NCBI GenBank assembly: GCA_028293725.1 | Contig: JAQGOE010000310.1 | Span: 1 to 14,352, forward strand | Length of the DNA stretch: 14,352 nucleotides | Direction of reading: 5' to 3' | DNA from: Gammaproteobacteria bacterium | Lineage (GTDB): Bacteria > Pseudomonadota > Gammaproteobacteria > Steroidobacterales > Steroidobacteraceae | In this document: in pieces, positions 1 through 7,963 of the stretch | Position numbering within the stretch: the stretch's first letter is position 1 | Layout: each line of letters starts with the position of its first letter | Position numbers and translations under genes: made by a program | The notes under the pieces: generated by a model | Told to the model about the DNA's origin: nothing | The model's database searches: none | Seen by the model: the letters and a program-made list of their open reading frames with translations, nothing else

Positions 1-1
1 G

Positions 2-118
2 CTAGTGTATGTAGGCTTCCATCCGCGCCCGGTAATGTAGGCGAGTCTCCTCGGGTTGACACGGATCGTTCGCCAGCAGCACCCACAGTGAGTAGTCAGA
101 AGACTAGTCGTTGCTCAT
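2..118 (-). pseudogene. Possible mini-ORF with in-frame amber stop
   Basis: On the minus strand an AAAGGTGA ribosome-binding-like sequence lies 3 nt before an ATG at 118-116. The frame reads Met-Ser-Asn-Asp, meets TAG at 106-104, then stays open for 33 protein-like codons to a second TAG at 4-2. The second part begins SSDYSLWVLLANDP and ends ARMEAYIH. It is rich in Trp, Tyr, His and Arg, and its third codon positions are mostly G/C, as in the neighbouring genes. It sits just beyond the hairpin that follows the phospholipase gene, on the same strand. It could be a decayed small gene, a small protein starting at a non-ATG codon (GTG or CTG after the amber), or chance. I do not recognise the sequence and assign no function. 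Confidence 0.22.
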
Positions 119-139
119 CTGTCACCTTTCGAACGACGA

Positions 140-163
140 CGGCCGTGCCCGCTGGCACGGCCG
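140..163 (-). terminator. Hairpin downstream of phospholipase C gene
   Basis: A perfect 10-bp stem (CGGCCGTGCC pairing with GGCACGGCCG) closes a 4-nt CGCT loop. It lies about 20 nt past the phospholipase stop codon. No clear U-tract follows in the direction of that gene, so it may act as an imperfect intrinsic terminator or as a 3' end-stabilising hairpin. Confidence 0.55.
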
Positions 164-183
164 CCGGATTGCACCATTTTCCA

Positions 184-2469
184 TCAAGCCTTGAGAGTAA
201 CGAGTCTCCCGAGAGCCGGATCCGAGAAGCTGTCCCGTCCGGTTTCAACATGACCGGCGAGGCGGAATTCAAAGGTGGCGTCCTGAGCAACAGTGACCAC
301 CAGGTCGTACCAGCCGAAGTACTCATGCAGCGGCCAGCCCGCTTCGAACATCTTCTCGTGCGGCTGGAGGAGCCGTGTGACCCGGTTGCCTGAATAGGCG
401 TCGAGCACGTTGACTGTCGCGTTGTGGGTGCCGACATTGGTGATCGTCCACCCGATCAAGCCGAAATCCTCGAACACACAGATCGATTTCACATCGAGAA
501 TCGCGGCACTGGAGCCGATGCCGCCCTTGAAGTAGCGCGCAAAGCCGTTGGGGCCATAAACCGACAGATTGTATGAAGAGGTAACGCTCCACATACCGGC
601 AAGCTTCTTACCCGGCTCCACCGTGTAGGTGCGCACCGGATCGGCGGCATTCGTCGAACGCACCTGAAACACCGCAGCCGCCTTGCCCGTGTTGACGAAT
701 GTCAGCGTCAAGGTGTGATTTGACGCGTTGACCGCCCCTTGCACATCCAACTGATAGGGCAATGCCCGCGCCGGGCGGACACCCTTCTCCTGCTTGGGCA
801 CGCCAAGGATGACGCCATTCAAAGTGGGTACGAAGGTGGTGCCGTCAGTGCCCGCCAGCTCGCTCTGCGGCGGCAGATAGCCGGCGGTCGTCGGAAGGTG
901 CGTGGGAGCCGCATTCGGGGTGGCGAAATTGAAGACCGAGGTCAAGTCACCCGCCACGGCACGGCGCCACGGGGAGATGTTGGCTTCGTGCACACCGAAG
1001 CGCCTCTCCAAGAACTGGATCACCGAGGTGTGATCGAACACCTGTGAATTGACGAACCCTCCCTTGCTCCAGGGCGAGATCGCGAGGAACGGCACCCGTC
1101 CCCCGAGGCCGATCGGGCCGTTGGGGGTCGAGGTCGTCACGAGCTCGTTCGAGAAGTCGACCGTCGAGGCTCCATTCGCGGTCGTCTGCGGCGGCGTCGG
1201 AGGCACCTGGTGATCGAAGCCGCCGTCGTTCTCATCGTAGTTGATGAGGAAGACGGTCTTGCTCCACACCTCCGGGTTGGATACGAGGATGTCGAAAATC
1301 TGGGAGATGTACCAGGCGCCGTAATTCGACGGCCAGTCCGGGTGCTCGGTGTAGCCCGCGGGCGCCACGATATAGGACACTTGCGGCAACTTCCCGCTGC
1401 TCACGTCGCTGCGGAAGTTGTCGAACAGATGCTCGGCCCACGCCTCCCATTCCTGCTCAGTCGCACCTGCGCCTGGAATGAGATTGATGATCTGGGTGCC
1501 CGTACAAGCGTTGTCGAACAGCGGCGTCCCGGAAGCGGCCGTCGCATACTGATTCATATACAACACCGGGTTGTCGGTGAAGTTACCCGCGAATGAATTG
1601 GAAGTGCCGTCTCCCAGGTCGGGGGCGAAGGTCGTCCCGGCGAGGTCCTGGTAGATCTTCCAGCTCACACCGGCGGCCTGCAGCACTTCAGGAAATGAGT
1701 GCCACAGATAGTACGAGTTGTCCTGACCGAGGCCGTTGCCGGTCACCGGTCCGCTACCGTGGCCGTCGGTACCGCCGCTGCCCAGGTAGTTCACGTTGCC
1801 GATACAACCGGTCCAGAGATAGAGGCGGTTGGGGTTGGTCGGACCCATGATCGAGCAGTGATAGCCGTCGCCGACCGTAAAGGCATCGGCGAGTGCGTAA
1901 TGGTAGGGAATGTCCTCACGCGTCAGGTACGCCATTGTGACCGGACCCTTGGCAATCGCCCATGAGTCATACTGGCCCTGATTCCACGCTTCGTGGCCAG
2001 TGTTCCAGGAATGATCCGTGCCCGGCAGGTACGTGAGACCCAGGCTGTTCAGACCCGTGCTGACGCTCTGGGGATTCACGCGGAAAGGCGGTAAGACATA
2101 GGCCCCGTCCGCCGGTCCGCCCAATGTTCCGTAATTCGGAGGTATTGCGTACCCCGCCGCCAGATTCGCCGCGCCGGCAGGCTGCAGGAACACGGGGACT
2201 GGGATCGTGCCGGTGCCGCTCTGGAGCGGTAGATTGATGTTGACAGCGCGTGGGTCGGAGAAGCCGCGTACGCCGCGCAGGGTACCGAAGTATTTATCGA
2301 AGGAGTTATTCTCCTGCATCAGAATGACGACGTGCTCAACGTCGCGGATCGTTCCCGTGCGGTTGTGTGCCGGAATAGCGAGTGCCTTGGAAATGTTCGC
2401 GCTCAGCGTGCTCGCCATGGCGCCCATGCCCATCAACTGCAGGAATTGACGACGATCGGTATTCTTCAC
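184..2469 (-). CDS. Tat-exported phospholipase C, phosphocholine-specific type
   Basis: Family members hydrolyse phosphatidylcholine or sphingomyelin to release phosphocholine outside the cytoplasm. I place the start at GTG 2469, because GGAGAGGAG precedes it and the protein then opens with the Tat motif DRRQFLQ (residues 5-11) and a short hydrophobic stretch. The longer in-frame reading to 2586 would bury the Tat signal behind 39 extra residues. The phosphoesterase domain (PF04185) is marked by ILMQENNSFDKYFG (about 49-62, with the metal-binding Glu-Asn pair), TDHSW (about 150), MGPTNPNRLYLWTG, NYDENDGGFDH (about 410-420) and FDHTSVIQFLERRFG. Two C-terminal DUF756 beta domains follow (about 568-650 and 660-755). 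At 761 residues it is slightly longer than typical PlcN/PlcH. All key motifs look intact. A likely role is phosphate or choline acquisition. The choice between PlcN and PlcH types cannot be settled by eye. Confidence 0.93.
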   Translation of the reverse strand: MKNTDRRQFLQLMGMGAMASTLSANISKALAIPAHNRTGTIRDVEHVVILMQENNSFDKYFGTLRGVRGFSDPRAVNINLPLQSGTGTIPVPVFLQPAGAANLAAGYAIPPNYGTLGGPADGAYVLPPFRVNPQSVSTGLNSLGLTYLPGTDHSWNTGHEAWNQGQYDSWAIAKGPVTMAYLTREDIPYHYALADAFTVGDGYHCSIMGPTNPNRLYLWTGCIGNVNYLGSGGTDGHGSGPVTGNGLGQDNSYYLWHSFPEVLQAAGVSWKIYQDLAGTTFAPDLGDGTSNSFAGNFTDNPVLYMNQYATAASGTPLFDNACTGTQIINLIPGAGATEQEWEAWAEHLFDNFRSDVSSGKLPQVSYIVAPAGYTEHPDWPSNYGAWYISQIFDILVSNPEVWSKTVFLINYDENDGGFDHQVPPTPPQTTANGASTVDFSNELVTTSTPNGPIGLGGRVPFLAISPWSKGGFVNSQVFDHTSVIQFLERRFGVHEANISPWRRAVAGDLTSVFNFATPNAAPTHLPTTAGYLPPQSELAGTDGTTFVPTLNGVILGVPKQEKGVRPARALPYQLDVQGAVNASNHTLTLTFVNTGKAAAVFQVRSTNAADPVRTYTVEPGKKLAGMWSVTSSYNLSVYGPNGFARYFKGGIGSSAAILDVKSICVFEDFGLIGWTITNVGTHNATVNVLDAYSGNRVTRLLQPHEKMFEAGWPLHEYFGWYDLVVTVAQDATFEFRLAGHVETGRDSFSDPALGRLVTLKA

Positions 2470-2518
2470 GGTATGACTCCTCTCCCTAAGACAAGCCGGC
2501 CACGGTAGGGACACTCTG

Positions 2519-4564
2519 TTGCGATCCGATGAAACTTGGGTGATTTCGGCGAGCGAGCTCGAGGTGAGCCGTATCCGTGAGCTCACCCGAAACAGGCGTC
2601 ACGGTGAAGCACTCGCTACGGCCGAAGCGTTGCCGGATGCGGTGCAAACGACTGTTGATATCCTTTATCTGAAGGCAGTCAACCAGCGCTATCTGAACCG
2701 GATGAGCGAGGCGCTGGAGACTCTGCGGCACCTGGAGCAACAACATCCGCGATTCAGTCGTCTCTACCAGGAGCGCGGTCATTGCTACTCGGCGCTCGGG
2801 GACGTGACGCACGCGATCGAAGCCTTCCAGAGAGGCGTAAACATCAACCCAGCTTTGTCGATGAGCTGGACGATGCTCGAACGCCTCTATCGCATGACCG
2901 GGGACCTCAAGAATGCGGCGGCCGCGGCCGGGCACGTCGCTACTCTCAAACAGCTCCCGCCCGAGGTCGTTCAGGCGGGGAGCCTGTTCTCGGACGGCGA
3001 GTTGATATCGGCCGAAAAAGTCATCCGGGCACATCTGCTCGAGGCTGCCGATGACATCGAGGCCGCGCGACTTTTGGCCAGAATCCAGCACCGGTGCAAT
3101 GTGCTCGACGAGGCGGAACGGCTACTCGAAACCGTTCTGAAGCTCTCGCCGAATTACACTGCTGCGCGCCTGGAGTACGTCCGTGTGCTGATTGACAGAC
3201 AAAAGTATCTTCGGGCACGCGAAGAGATCGACATACTGCTGAAGCTCGAGCCCAGCAACCACGACTATCTTTCACTTTACGCGACTGCTTGCGCCGGCCT
3301 CGGGGAACACGAGAAAGCGATCGCGCTGTATCGACAGTTGCTCGCCGTTACACCGGAGGCGGCGGAGTTGCACGTATTGCTCGCCCACTCCTTGAAGACC
3401 TTGGGCAGGCGGCAGGAAACCATACAGTCGTACCAAGCAGCAGCGACGGCCAGGCCGAGCTTCGGCGATGCCTACTGGAGCCTCGCCAATCTCAAGACGT
3501 ATCGCTTTTCTGACGGCGAGATCGAGCGCATGCGTGCAGAGGAAAACGCGCCGGGCGCTCAGCCGGTCGATCGCTACCATCTGTGTTTCGCGCTCGGCAA
3601 GTCACTTGAAGACCGGGGTGAATACGCGGAGTCCTGGCGTTTCTACGAGCGCGGCAACATGCTCAAACGCGCGGAGAGCCGTTACCGTCCCGAAATCATG
3701 GAAACCAACACAGGGCGGCAGATCGAAGTGTGTACCGCGGAGTTCTTCTCCGCACGCGCTGGAGTCGGCGCTCCCGACCCCGATCCTATTTTCATTGTCG
3801 GCCTGCCGCGCTCCGGATCGACGCTCATCGAGCAGATCCTGGCTTCCCATTCAAAAGTCGAGGGCACGTACGAGCTTTCCGACATACCGCGCATCGTCCT
3901 CGAGTTGCAAGGAAGCCAGCCGGGTCCTGCCGATCCGCGCTATCCAGGGGTGTTGACCGAGCTTGCGCCTGAGGATTTCCGCAAGCTAGGTGAGCGCTAT
4001 ATGACGGATACGCGCGCCTACCGCGGGAGCAAGCCCCTGGCTAGCGCGCCCCGGGCTGAGGCGCCCCCGCCCTACTTCATCGACAAAATGCCCAACAACT
4101 TCCGGCACATCGGGCTCATCCACCTCCTGATGCCCAACGCCAAGATCATCGATGCGCGGCGCGAGCCCATGGCCTGCTGTTGCAGTAACCTGAAACAACT
4201 GTTCGCCAGTGGCCAGGAATTCACCTACAACATCGAGGATATCGCGCGCTACTACCGTACCTATCTCGACCTGATGCAACACTGGGACGAGGTGCTTCCC
4301 GGGCGGGTACTGCGGGTCTCCTACGAGGACGTCGTGGGGGATCTCGAGGGAAACGTCCGGCGCATTCTGGAATTCTGCGGCCTGGATTTCGAGCGGGCCT
4401 GCCTCGATTTCCACCAGACCGAACGCAGTATCCGCACCGCCAGCTCAGAGCAGGTCCGGCAGCCACTCTTCCGCGAGGGACTCCTCCAGTGGCGGAACTA
4501 TGAGCCCTGGCTCCGGCCATTGGAGGACGCACTAGGCGACGCACTAACTCGCTATCGCCAATAG
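2519..4564 (+). CDS. TPR-repeat sulfotransferase family protein
   Basis: An N-terminal array of tetratricopeptide repeats spans about residues 20-400 (for example the repeat around HCYSALGDVTHAIEAFQRG, and GLGEHEKAIALYRQLL). It is fused to a C-terminal sulfotransferase domain (Sulfotransfer_3 type). The PAPS 5'-phosphosulfate loop is IFIVGLPRSGSTLIEQIL (about 424-441). The downstream DKMPNNFRHIG (from about 522) and DARREPMACCCSNLKQLF segments fit the 3'-phosphate-binding side. Members are thought to transfer sulfate from PAPS to an acceptor recognised by the TPRs; the acceptor is unknown. The start is TTG 2519, with AGGG 8 nt upstream. GTG codons at 2540 and 2564 are alternatives and would widen the very short divergent gap to the phospholipase. 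A Pro/Ala-rich insert (505-518) is unusual. No signal peptide is seen, so it is probably cytoplasmic. Confidence 0.88.
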   Translation: MRSDETWVISASELEVSRIRELTRNRRHGEALATAEALPDAVQTTVDILYLKAVNQRYLNRMSEALETLRHLEQQHPRFSRLYQERGHCYSALGDVTHAIEAFQRGVNINPALSMSWTMLERLYRMTGDLKNAAAAAGHVATLKQLPPEVVQAGSLFSDGELISAEKVIRAHLLEAADDIEAARLLARIQHRCNVLDEAERLLETVLKLSPNYTAARLEYVRVLIDRQKYLRAREEIDILLKLEPSNHDYLSLYATACAGLGEHEKAIALYRQLLAVTPEAAELHVLLAHSLKTLGRRQETIQSYQAAATARPSFGDAYWSLANLKTYRFSDGEIERMRAEENAPGAQPVDRYHLCFALGKSLEDRGEYAESWRFYERGNMLKRAESRYRPEIMETNTGRQIEVCTAEFFSARAGVGAPDPDPIFIVGLPRSGSTLIEQILASHSKVEGTYELSDIPRIVLELQGSQPGPADPRYPGVLTELAPEDFRKLGERYMTDTRAYRGSKPLASAPRAEAPPPYFIDKMPNNFRHIGLIHLLMPNAKIIDARREPMACCCSNLKQLFASGQEFTYNIEDIARYYRTYLDLMQHWDEVLPGRVLRVSYEDVVGDLEGNVRRILEFCGLDFERACLDFHQTERSIRTASSEQVRQPLFREGLLQWRNYEPWLRPLEDALGDALTRYRQ

Positions 4565-4581
4565 CAGGTCGCGCCGCTCAC

Positions 4582-5385
4582 TCAGACAGTAGGTATGGTT
4601 CCACCGTCGATGATATAGTCGACACCGCTTATGAAGGCCGCGCGCTCGGACGCGAGGAATGAAACGAGCTCCGCGACCTCCTCCGGCCTTCCGGTCCGAC
4701 CGACAGGAATGCCACCGATCATGTCCACGATCCGCTGCCTCGCGGCATCCTCGCTGATGCCACTGCCACGCGAGATATCCATGATCATGCCGTGCGCACC
4801 CGATGTTTCTATGAAACCCGGCGAGATCATGTTCACACGCACGCCTTTCGGAGCCACTCCCTTGGCGAGCCCCTTGCTGTAAGTGGTCAGCGCTCCCTTG
4901 GCTGCTGCGTAGGCGAGCGTGGAGTTTGAGAAAGGCAGACGGTGAGAGACCGAGCACACATGGATGACCACGCCGGAGGCACGCTCAATCATGCCAGGTA
5001 CGAAGGCGCGATCCAGGCGCACCGCCGCCATGAGGTTGATGTTGAGTATATTCTGCCAGTCCTCGTCAGTCAGAACCTCGAAACCGCCGGGTTTGGTTGC
5101 AGTTCCTCCAACATTGTTGACCAGGATGTCGATCCCACCCCATTGCTGCTGAATGCGTCCGATGACCGCCTGGACTCCCGAAATCGTGCCTACATCCGCC
5201 TCGATGAACAGTGAGGCATCGGACCCTTCCGGCGCCGGACTGCGCGCTGCGGTCGCCACCAAGGCCCCACTCAGCCGAAAGCGGCGTACCATCGCCGACC
5301 CCATGCCCTTGGTCCCACCGGTCACCAACACGCGTTTGCCCTTGAACTCATCATCGAGAACCTTGAAGGGGTATGTCGTGGTCAC
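4582..5385 (-). CDS. Short-chain dehydrogenase/reductase (SDR), classical type
   Basis: This is a 267-residue NAD(P)-dependent oxidoreductase with a Rossmann fold. The cofactor motif is VTGGTKGMG (21-29), the structural motif NNVGG is at 90-94, and the catalytic Tyr159/Lys163 lie in YAAAK with Ser145 or Ser147 as partner. The C-terminal FISGVDYIIDGG segment is typical of the family. Arg48 just after the second strand suggests NADP(H) preference. The start is GTG 5385, with GAGGAG 6 nt upstream. It converges with the sulfotransferase (17-nt gap) and is divergent from a MerR regulator across 130 bp, a common arrangement in which the regulator controls both genes. The substrate cannot be told from the sequence. 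Confidence 0.9.
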   Translation of the reverse strand: MTTTYPFKVLDDEFKGKRVLVTGGTKGMGSAMVRRFRLSGALVATAARSPAPEGSDASLFIEADVGTISGVQAVIGRIQQQWGGIDILVNNVGGTATKPGGFEVLTDEDWQNILNINLMAAVRLDRAFVPGMIERASGVVIHVCSVSHRLPFSNSTLAYAAAKGALTTYSKGLAKGVAPKGVRVNMISPGFIETSGAHGMIMDISRGSGISEDAARQRIVDMIGGIPVGRTGRPEEVAELVSFLASERAAFISGVDYIIDGGTIPTV

Positions 5386-5431
5386 GTCGCTCTCCTCTTT
5401 CGTAGTGCGGCCCTTGCGGCCAGCTGGTCGC

Positions 5432-5462
5432 AGGATCAGAGCTACTGCTGGAGGAGGGTCAA
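5432..5462 (-). promoter_or_regulatory. Candidate promoter of the SDR gene
   Basis: Reading leftwards, a -35-like TTGACC (5462-5457) is followed after 19 bp by a weak -10-like GATCCT (5437-5432), leaving a leader of about 40 nt. The first bases (TTGACC then CTCC) resemble the opposite MerR promoter (TTGACT then CTCC). This could mean both promoters are read by the same regulator. The -10 match is poor. Confidence 0.35.
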
Positions 5463-5478
5463 GGGCCGACCGCGGGGC

Positions 5479-5509
5479 TTGACTCTCCAGTAGGGGGAGA
5501 CTTCAGAAT
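5479..5509 (+). promoter_or_regulatory. MerR-type promoter/operator with 19-bp spacer
   Basis: TTGACT (5479-5484) and CAGAAT (5504-5509) are separated by exactly 19 bp. This is the overlong spacer typical of MerR-activated promoters. Within it an imperfect dyad, ACTCTCC (5482-5488) and GGAGACT (5496-5502), matches at 6 of 7 positions. The start codon ATG at 5516 begins 7 nt after the -10 hexamer, where transcription would be expected to start, so the message may be leaderless. Autoregulation by the downstream gene is the natural inference. Confidence 0.72.
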
Positions 5510-5515
5510 CGGGCC

Positions 5516-6340
5516 ATGCCCTCATCACTCGCAATCGGCGACTTCGCCAAGGCCACGCATCTCACCGTCAAGGCGCTGCGCCACTACCACGAGACTGGCG
5601 TGCTCGAGCCGACCGAGGTCGACCCGCAGACCGGCTATCGTCGCTACAGGACGGAGCAGATTGCGACGGCCCAGATCATCCGTCGCTTCCGCGACCTGGA
5701 AATGCCCTTGAGCGAGATCCAGGCGGTGCTATCCGCTCCAGACGTGCGGACACGGAACGACCTGATTGCCGCTCACCTCGACCGGCTCGAGGGTGATCTC
5801 AAGCGAACCCAGAGTGCGGTCGCCTCATTAAGGGATCTCTTGCAAAAACCTGCGCCGGTTGCCCATATCGGGCACCGAAAGGCTGAGAAGACCGCCGCCG
5901 CCGCAATCACGCAGGTTGTGGACATCAAAGACGCGTTGGCCTGGTTCCGGGGCGCCTTCGGAGAATTGAGCGCTACGTTGTCGGCACAAGGATTGCGGCG
6001 AGCCGGTCCGGCGGGCGGCATCTACTCAAATGCCATCTTCACCCACGGTCGCGGTGAAGCGAGCGTGTTCCTGCCCTGCGAGAGCGTCGTGCGGCCTGTC
6101 GGCCGCGTTGTAACGTTTGTCGTTCCCGAGGTGGAGCTGGCGACGATCGAGCACTTCGGCCCGCACACCAACATCGATATCGCCTACGGCGCGCTCGCGA
6201 CGTATGTCTCGCAACACGCACTGGCTGTCGACGGCCCCTTGCGGGAGTATTACCTTATAGGCCAACTCGAGACGCCCGACACATCAGCGTGGCGAACGGA
6301 GATCGGCTGGCCAGTCTTCCAAACGCGCCAGGGCGCATAG
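5516..6340 (+). CDS. MerR-family regulator with GyrI-like effector domain
   Basis: This is a 274-residue transcription factor. The N-terminal winged helix-turn-helix (about 5-73) is recognised by LAIGDFAKATHLTVKALRHY, GYRRYR and the following helix, all typical of MerR. A helical dimerisation segment (about 75-115) follows. The C-terminal 150 residues resemble the GyrI/AraC effector-binding fold that senses small, often hydrophobic or cationic ligands. The start ATG 5516 is fixed by the conserved N-terminus. The nearest purine-rich stretch (GGGGGAGA) lies too far upstream to be a normal ribosome binding site and is part of the operator, consistent with a leaderless start. It probably controls itself and perhaps the divergent SDR gene. 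The ligand is unknown. Confidence 0.9.
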   Translation: MPSSLAIGDFAKATHLTVKALRHYHETGVLEPTEVDPQTGYRRYRTEQIATAQIIRRFRDLEMPLSEIQAVLSAPDVRTRNDLIAAHLDRLEGDLKRTQSAVASLRDLLQKPAPVAHIGHRKAEKTAAAAITQVVDIKDALAWFRGAFGELSATLSAQGLRRAGPAGGIYSNAIFTHGRGEASVFLPCESVVRPVGRVVTFVVPEVELATIEHFGPHTNIDIAYGALATYVSQHALAVDGPLREYYLIGQLETPDTSAWRTEIGWPVFQTRQGA

Positions 6341-6363
6341 CGCGCCGCCCTACACGGCGCGCT
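6339..6363. terminator. Hairpin between convergent merR-type and DUF4440 genes
   Basis: A perfect 9-bp stem (AGCGCGCCG pairing with CGGCGCGCT) encloses a 7-nt loop. It overlaps the MerR stop codon and lies 14 nt from the stop of the convergent gene. It is symmetrical and so could serve both directions. U-tracts are absent, so termination strength is uncertain. Confidence 0.55.
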
Positions 6364-6377
6364 ACAAACTGATGGCG

Positions 6378-6845
6378 CTAGTGGGCTTTCGCAGGCGCTA
6401 CATTCGTCGAAAACATATCGCGGAGCAGCTTCCACTTGTCACCCTCGTGCCGCCATACGACGATGTATTTCCCGTGGTCGAGCGTCTTCCCCGTCTTGTC
6501 ACGTAACTCGTAGCGACCCACTTCGGTGGCCGTGGAACCGCTGCCGAACACTTCGAGTGTCTTGAGTTCCACGACCGCAATTCCGGAATCGAGAGCCCCC
6601 TGCCAGAATTTCTGGATGGCCTCCGTTCCCCGGACCGGATCGCTTCCAGCCGGCATCACCTGCCCGTCCGTCGTATATAACGCCGCCAGTCCGGCGCCGT
6701 CGCCCTTGGCAGCAAGCGCGGAAAACTCCGCGTTCGCCGCCTCGATACCTGACTTGGTTCCCGCGGCAAATGCCGGGTGAGCCACAAGACCGATGCAAAC
6801 GATCAACGTCGAGGCGTAGAGTTTCTGCGCGCGTGTGAATTTCAC
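6378..6845 (-). CDS. Secreted DUF4440/NTF2-like protein
   Basis: This 155-residue protein has a clear Sec signal peptide (KLYASTLIVCIGLVAHPAFA, cleavage after Ala27). The rest is an NTF2-like cone domain of the DUF4440/SnoaL group: ANAEFSALAAKGDGAGLAAL near the start of the mature protein, the ligand-pocket segment GTEAIQKFWQGAL, and the closing YIVVWRHEGDKWKLLRDMF. The start is GTG 6845, with AGGAG 7 nt upstream. It follows the cytochrome gene on the same strand after 51 nt and is probably co-transcribed with it. Members of this fold bind or isomerise small ligands, but many have no known activity, so I give none. Expected location is the periplasm. Confidence 0.85.
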   Translation of the reverse strand: MKFTRAQKLYASTLIVCIGLVAHPAFAAGTKSGIEAANAEFSALAAKGDGAGLAALYTTDGQVMPAGSDPVRGTEAIQKFWQGALDSGIAVVELKTLEVFGSGSTATEVGRYELRDKTGKTLDHGKYIVVWRHEGDKWKLLRDMFSTNVAPAKAH

Positions 6846-6896
6846 GTGATGCTCCTTTACAGGACGGGATGAGCCGCAAGCATACCCTTGCGTGCC

Positions 6897-7865
6897 TCAG
6901 TTCGCCGCCATGTGTTGCGAGTCACGCCCGCTTGTTAGATATTCATAGACTGCGGCCAGCTCCTCGTCATCCATTTTGCCCAGCGCGCGCCATGGCATCC
7001 GTTCCGTGATCTGGTGACCGCCGGGGTCGGTGCCGGTGCGCATCGTCGTGATGAATTCTTCGCGCTTCCAGGCCCTCACCAGATCCAGGTTGGGCCCGAT
7101 AGGGCCCAGCTGACCCGGCACACCACCCTTCAGGTTGGCTCCATGACACTCGCGGCAATCTTGATAGGAGAGAATGTATTCGCCATACCGAGCGGTGGGA
7201 CCCTTGGGTGGCGCAGCGATAGCACCGGCGAAGGTCGGGTGACCTGCAGGGAGCGCGCCGGCACCCAACATGATCAGACCCAGAAGGTTGAGGTGGTCCG
7301 GTGGATTCGCCGTTTCCGCTCCCACCGCAGGCAGACTGCGCAGATATGCGATGAGAGCCTTCGTATCGGCATCGCTCAGCCGGCCGGCGTTGGTGTATGA
7401 CATGATGACGAGCCAGTTCCCGTCGGCGTCGACACCGTTGCGGATTGCTCGGAAGATTTGCCCGTCCGACCACTGAGGCAACGGCCCGGCCGCCGTCAGG
7501 TTGGTCGTCACAAAGGAGCCGACCGGGACGGCAATCTCCTTGCCAATGTCCATGCCGCCGACCATGGGGCCATATTTGGAGTGGCAAGTGCCGCAGAAAG
7601 TATCGGCAAGCGCCCGGCCGCGGTCGATCTGCTCCAGGGTCGCGTTGATTTTTATTTCCGGAACCGGGGCGCTGCGCCTGCTCTGCTTGATCATCCCCGC
7701 GACGGTCAGCACGCTCAACCCAGCCGCCAAAATCGCCAACACGCTCGCTCCCCCGAGCACACTCCATCTCAAAAAAGGACGGGCAAAGCATCGAGCCCGG
7801 ACGCTCGATCGGACCAAAACCGCAGTGATCGCCATCAAAAGCAAAAGCCAGACGAAATTCGGCAT
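6897..7865 (-). CDS. Membrane-anchored diheme cytochrome c
   Basis: This 322-residue protein begins at ATG 7865, with AGGGA 6 nt upstream; an ATG 24 codons further upstream lacks such support. Two membrane segments (about 4-18 and 34-59) flank an Arg-rich loop. This predicts an N-out/C-out hairpin with the rest in the periplasm. Two heme-binding CxxCH motifs follow: CGTCH (91-95) and CRECH (237-241). Candidate distal ligands are Met155 (NWLVIMSY) and the Met in ERMPWRALG. Each heme domain has the fold of class I cytochromes c, as in the small subunits of periplasmic dehydrogenases. It lies downstream of a Tat-exported flavoprotein on the same strand, which suggests it may accept that enzyme's electrons. 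This is inference from context. Confidence 0.9.
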   Translation of the reverse strand: MPNFVWLLLLMAITAVLVRSSVRARCFARPFLRWSVLGGASVLAILAAGLSVLTVAGMIKQSRRSAPVPEIKINATLEQIDRGRALADTFCGTCHSKYGPMVGGMDIGKEIAVPVGSFVTTNLTAAGPLPQWSDGQIFRAIRNGVDADGNWLVIMSYTNAGRLSDADTKALIAYLRSLPAVGAETANPPDHLNLLGLIMLGAGALPAGHPTFAGAIAAPPKGPTARYGEYILSYQDCRECHGANLKGGVPGQLGPIGPNLDLVRAWKREEFITTMRTGTDPGGHQITERMPWRALGKMDDEELAAVYEYLTSGRDSQHMAAN

Positions 7866-7963
7866 CTCGATTCCCTGATGAGTGATTAGGGATCGAGCGT
7901 ACGCGGCCGATACCGCAACGACTGTTAAGAGGTGCAAAGCGAGGCCGGCACCGCTCGAACAAT

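Noticed and set aside
2486..3091. 201-codon minus-strand frame over the sulfotransferase N-terminus
   Set aside because: It is the antisense of TPR repeats. No ribosome binding site or family motif is seen.
6875..6892. Small hairpin CGCAAG/CTTGCG between the cytochrome and DUF4440 genes
   Set aside because: A 6-bp stem with a 6-nt loop and no U-tract is too weak to call a terminator. The two genes are more likely co-transcribed.
6967..7962. 331-codon open frame overlapping the cytochrome gene in another frame
   Set aside because: It lies on the same strand as the cytochrome in a shifted frame, with a Cys/Arg-rich nonsense product. The cytochrome frame holds both heme motifs and membrane segments.
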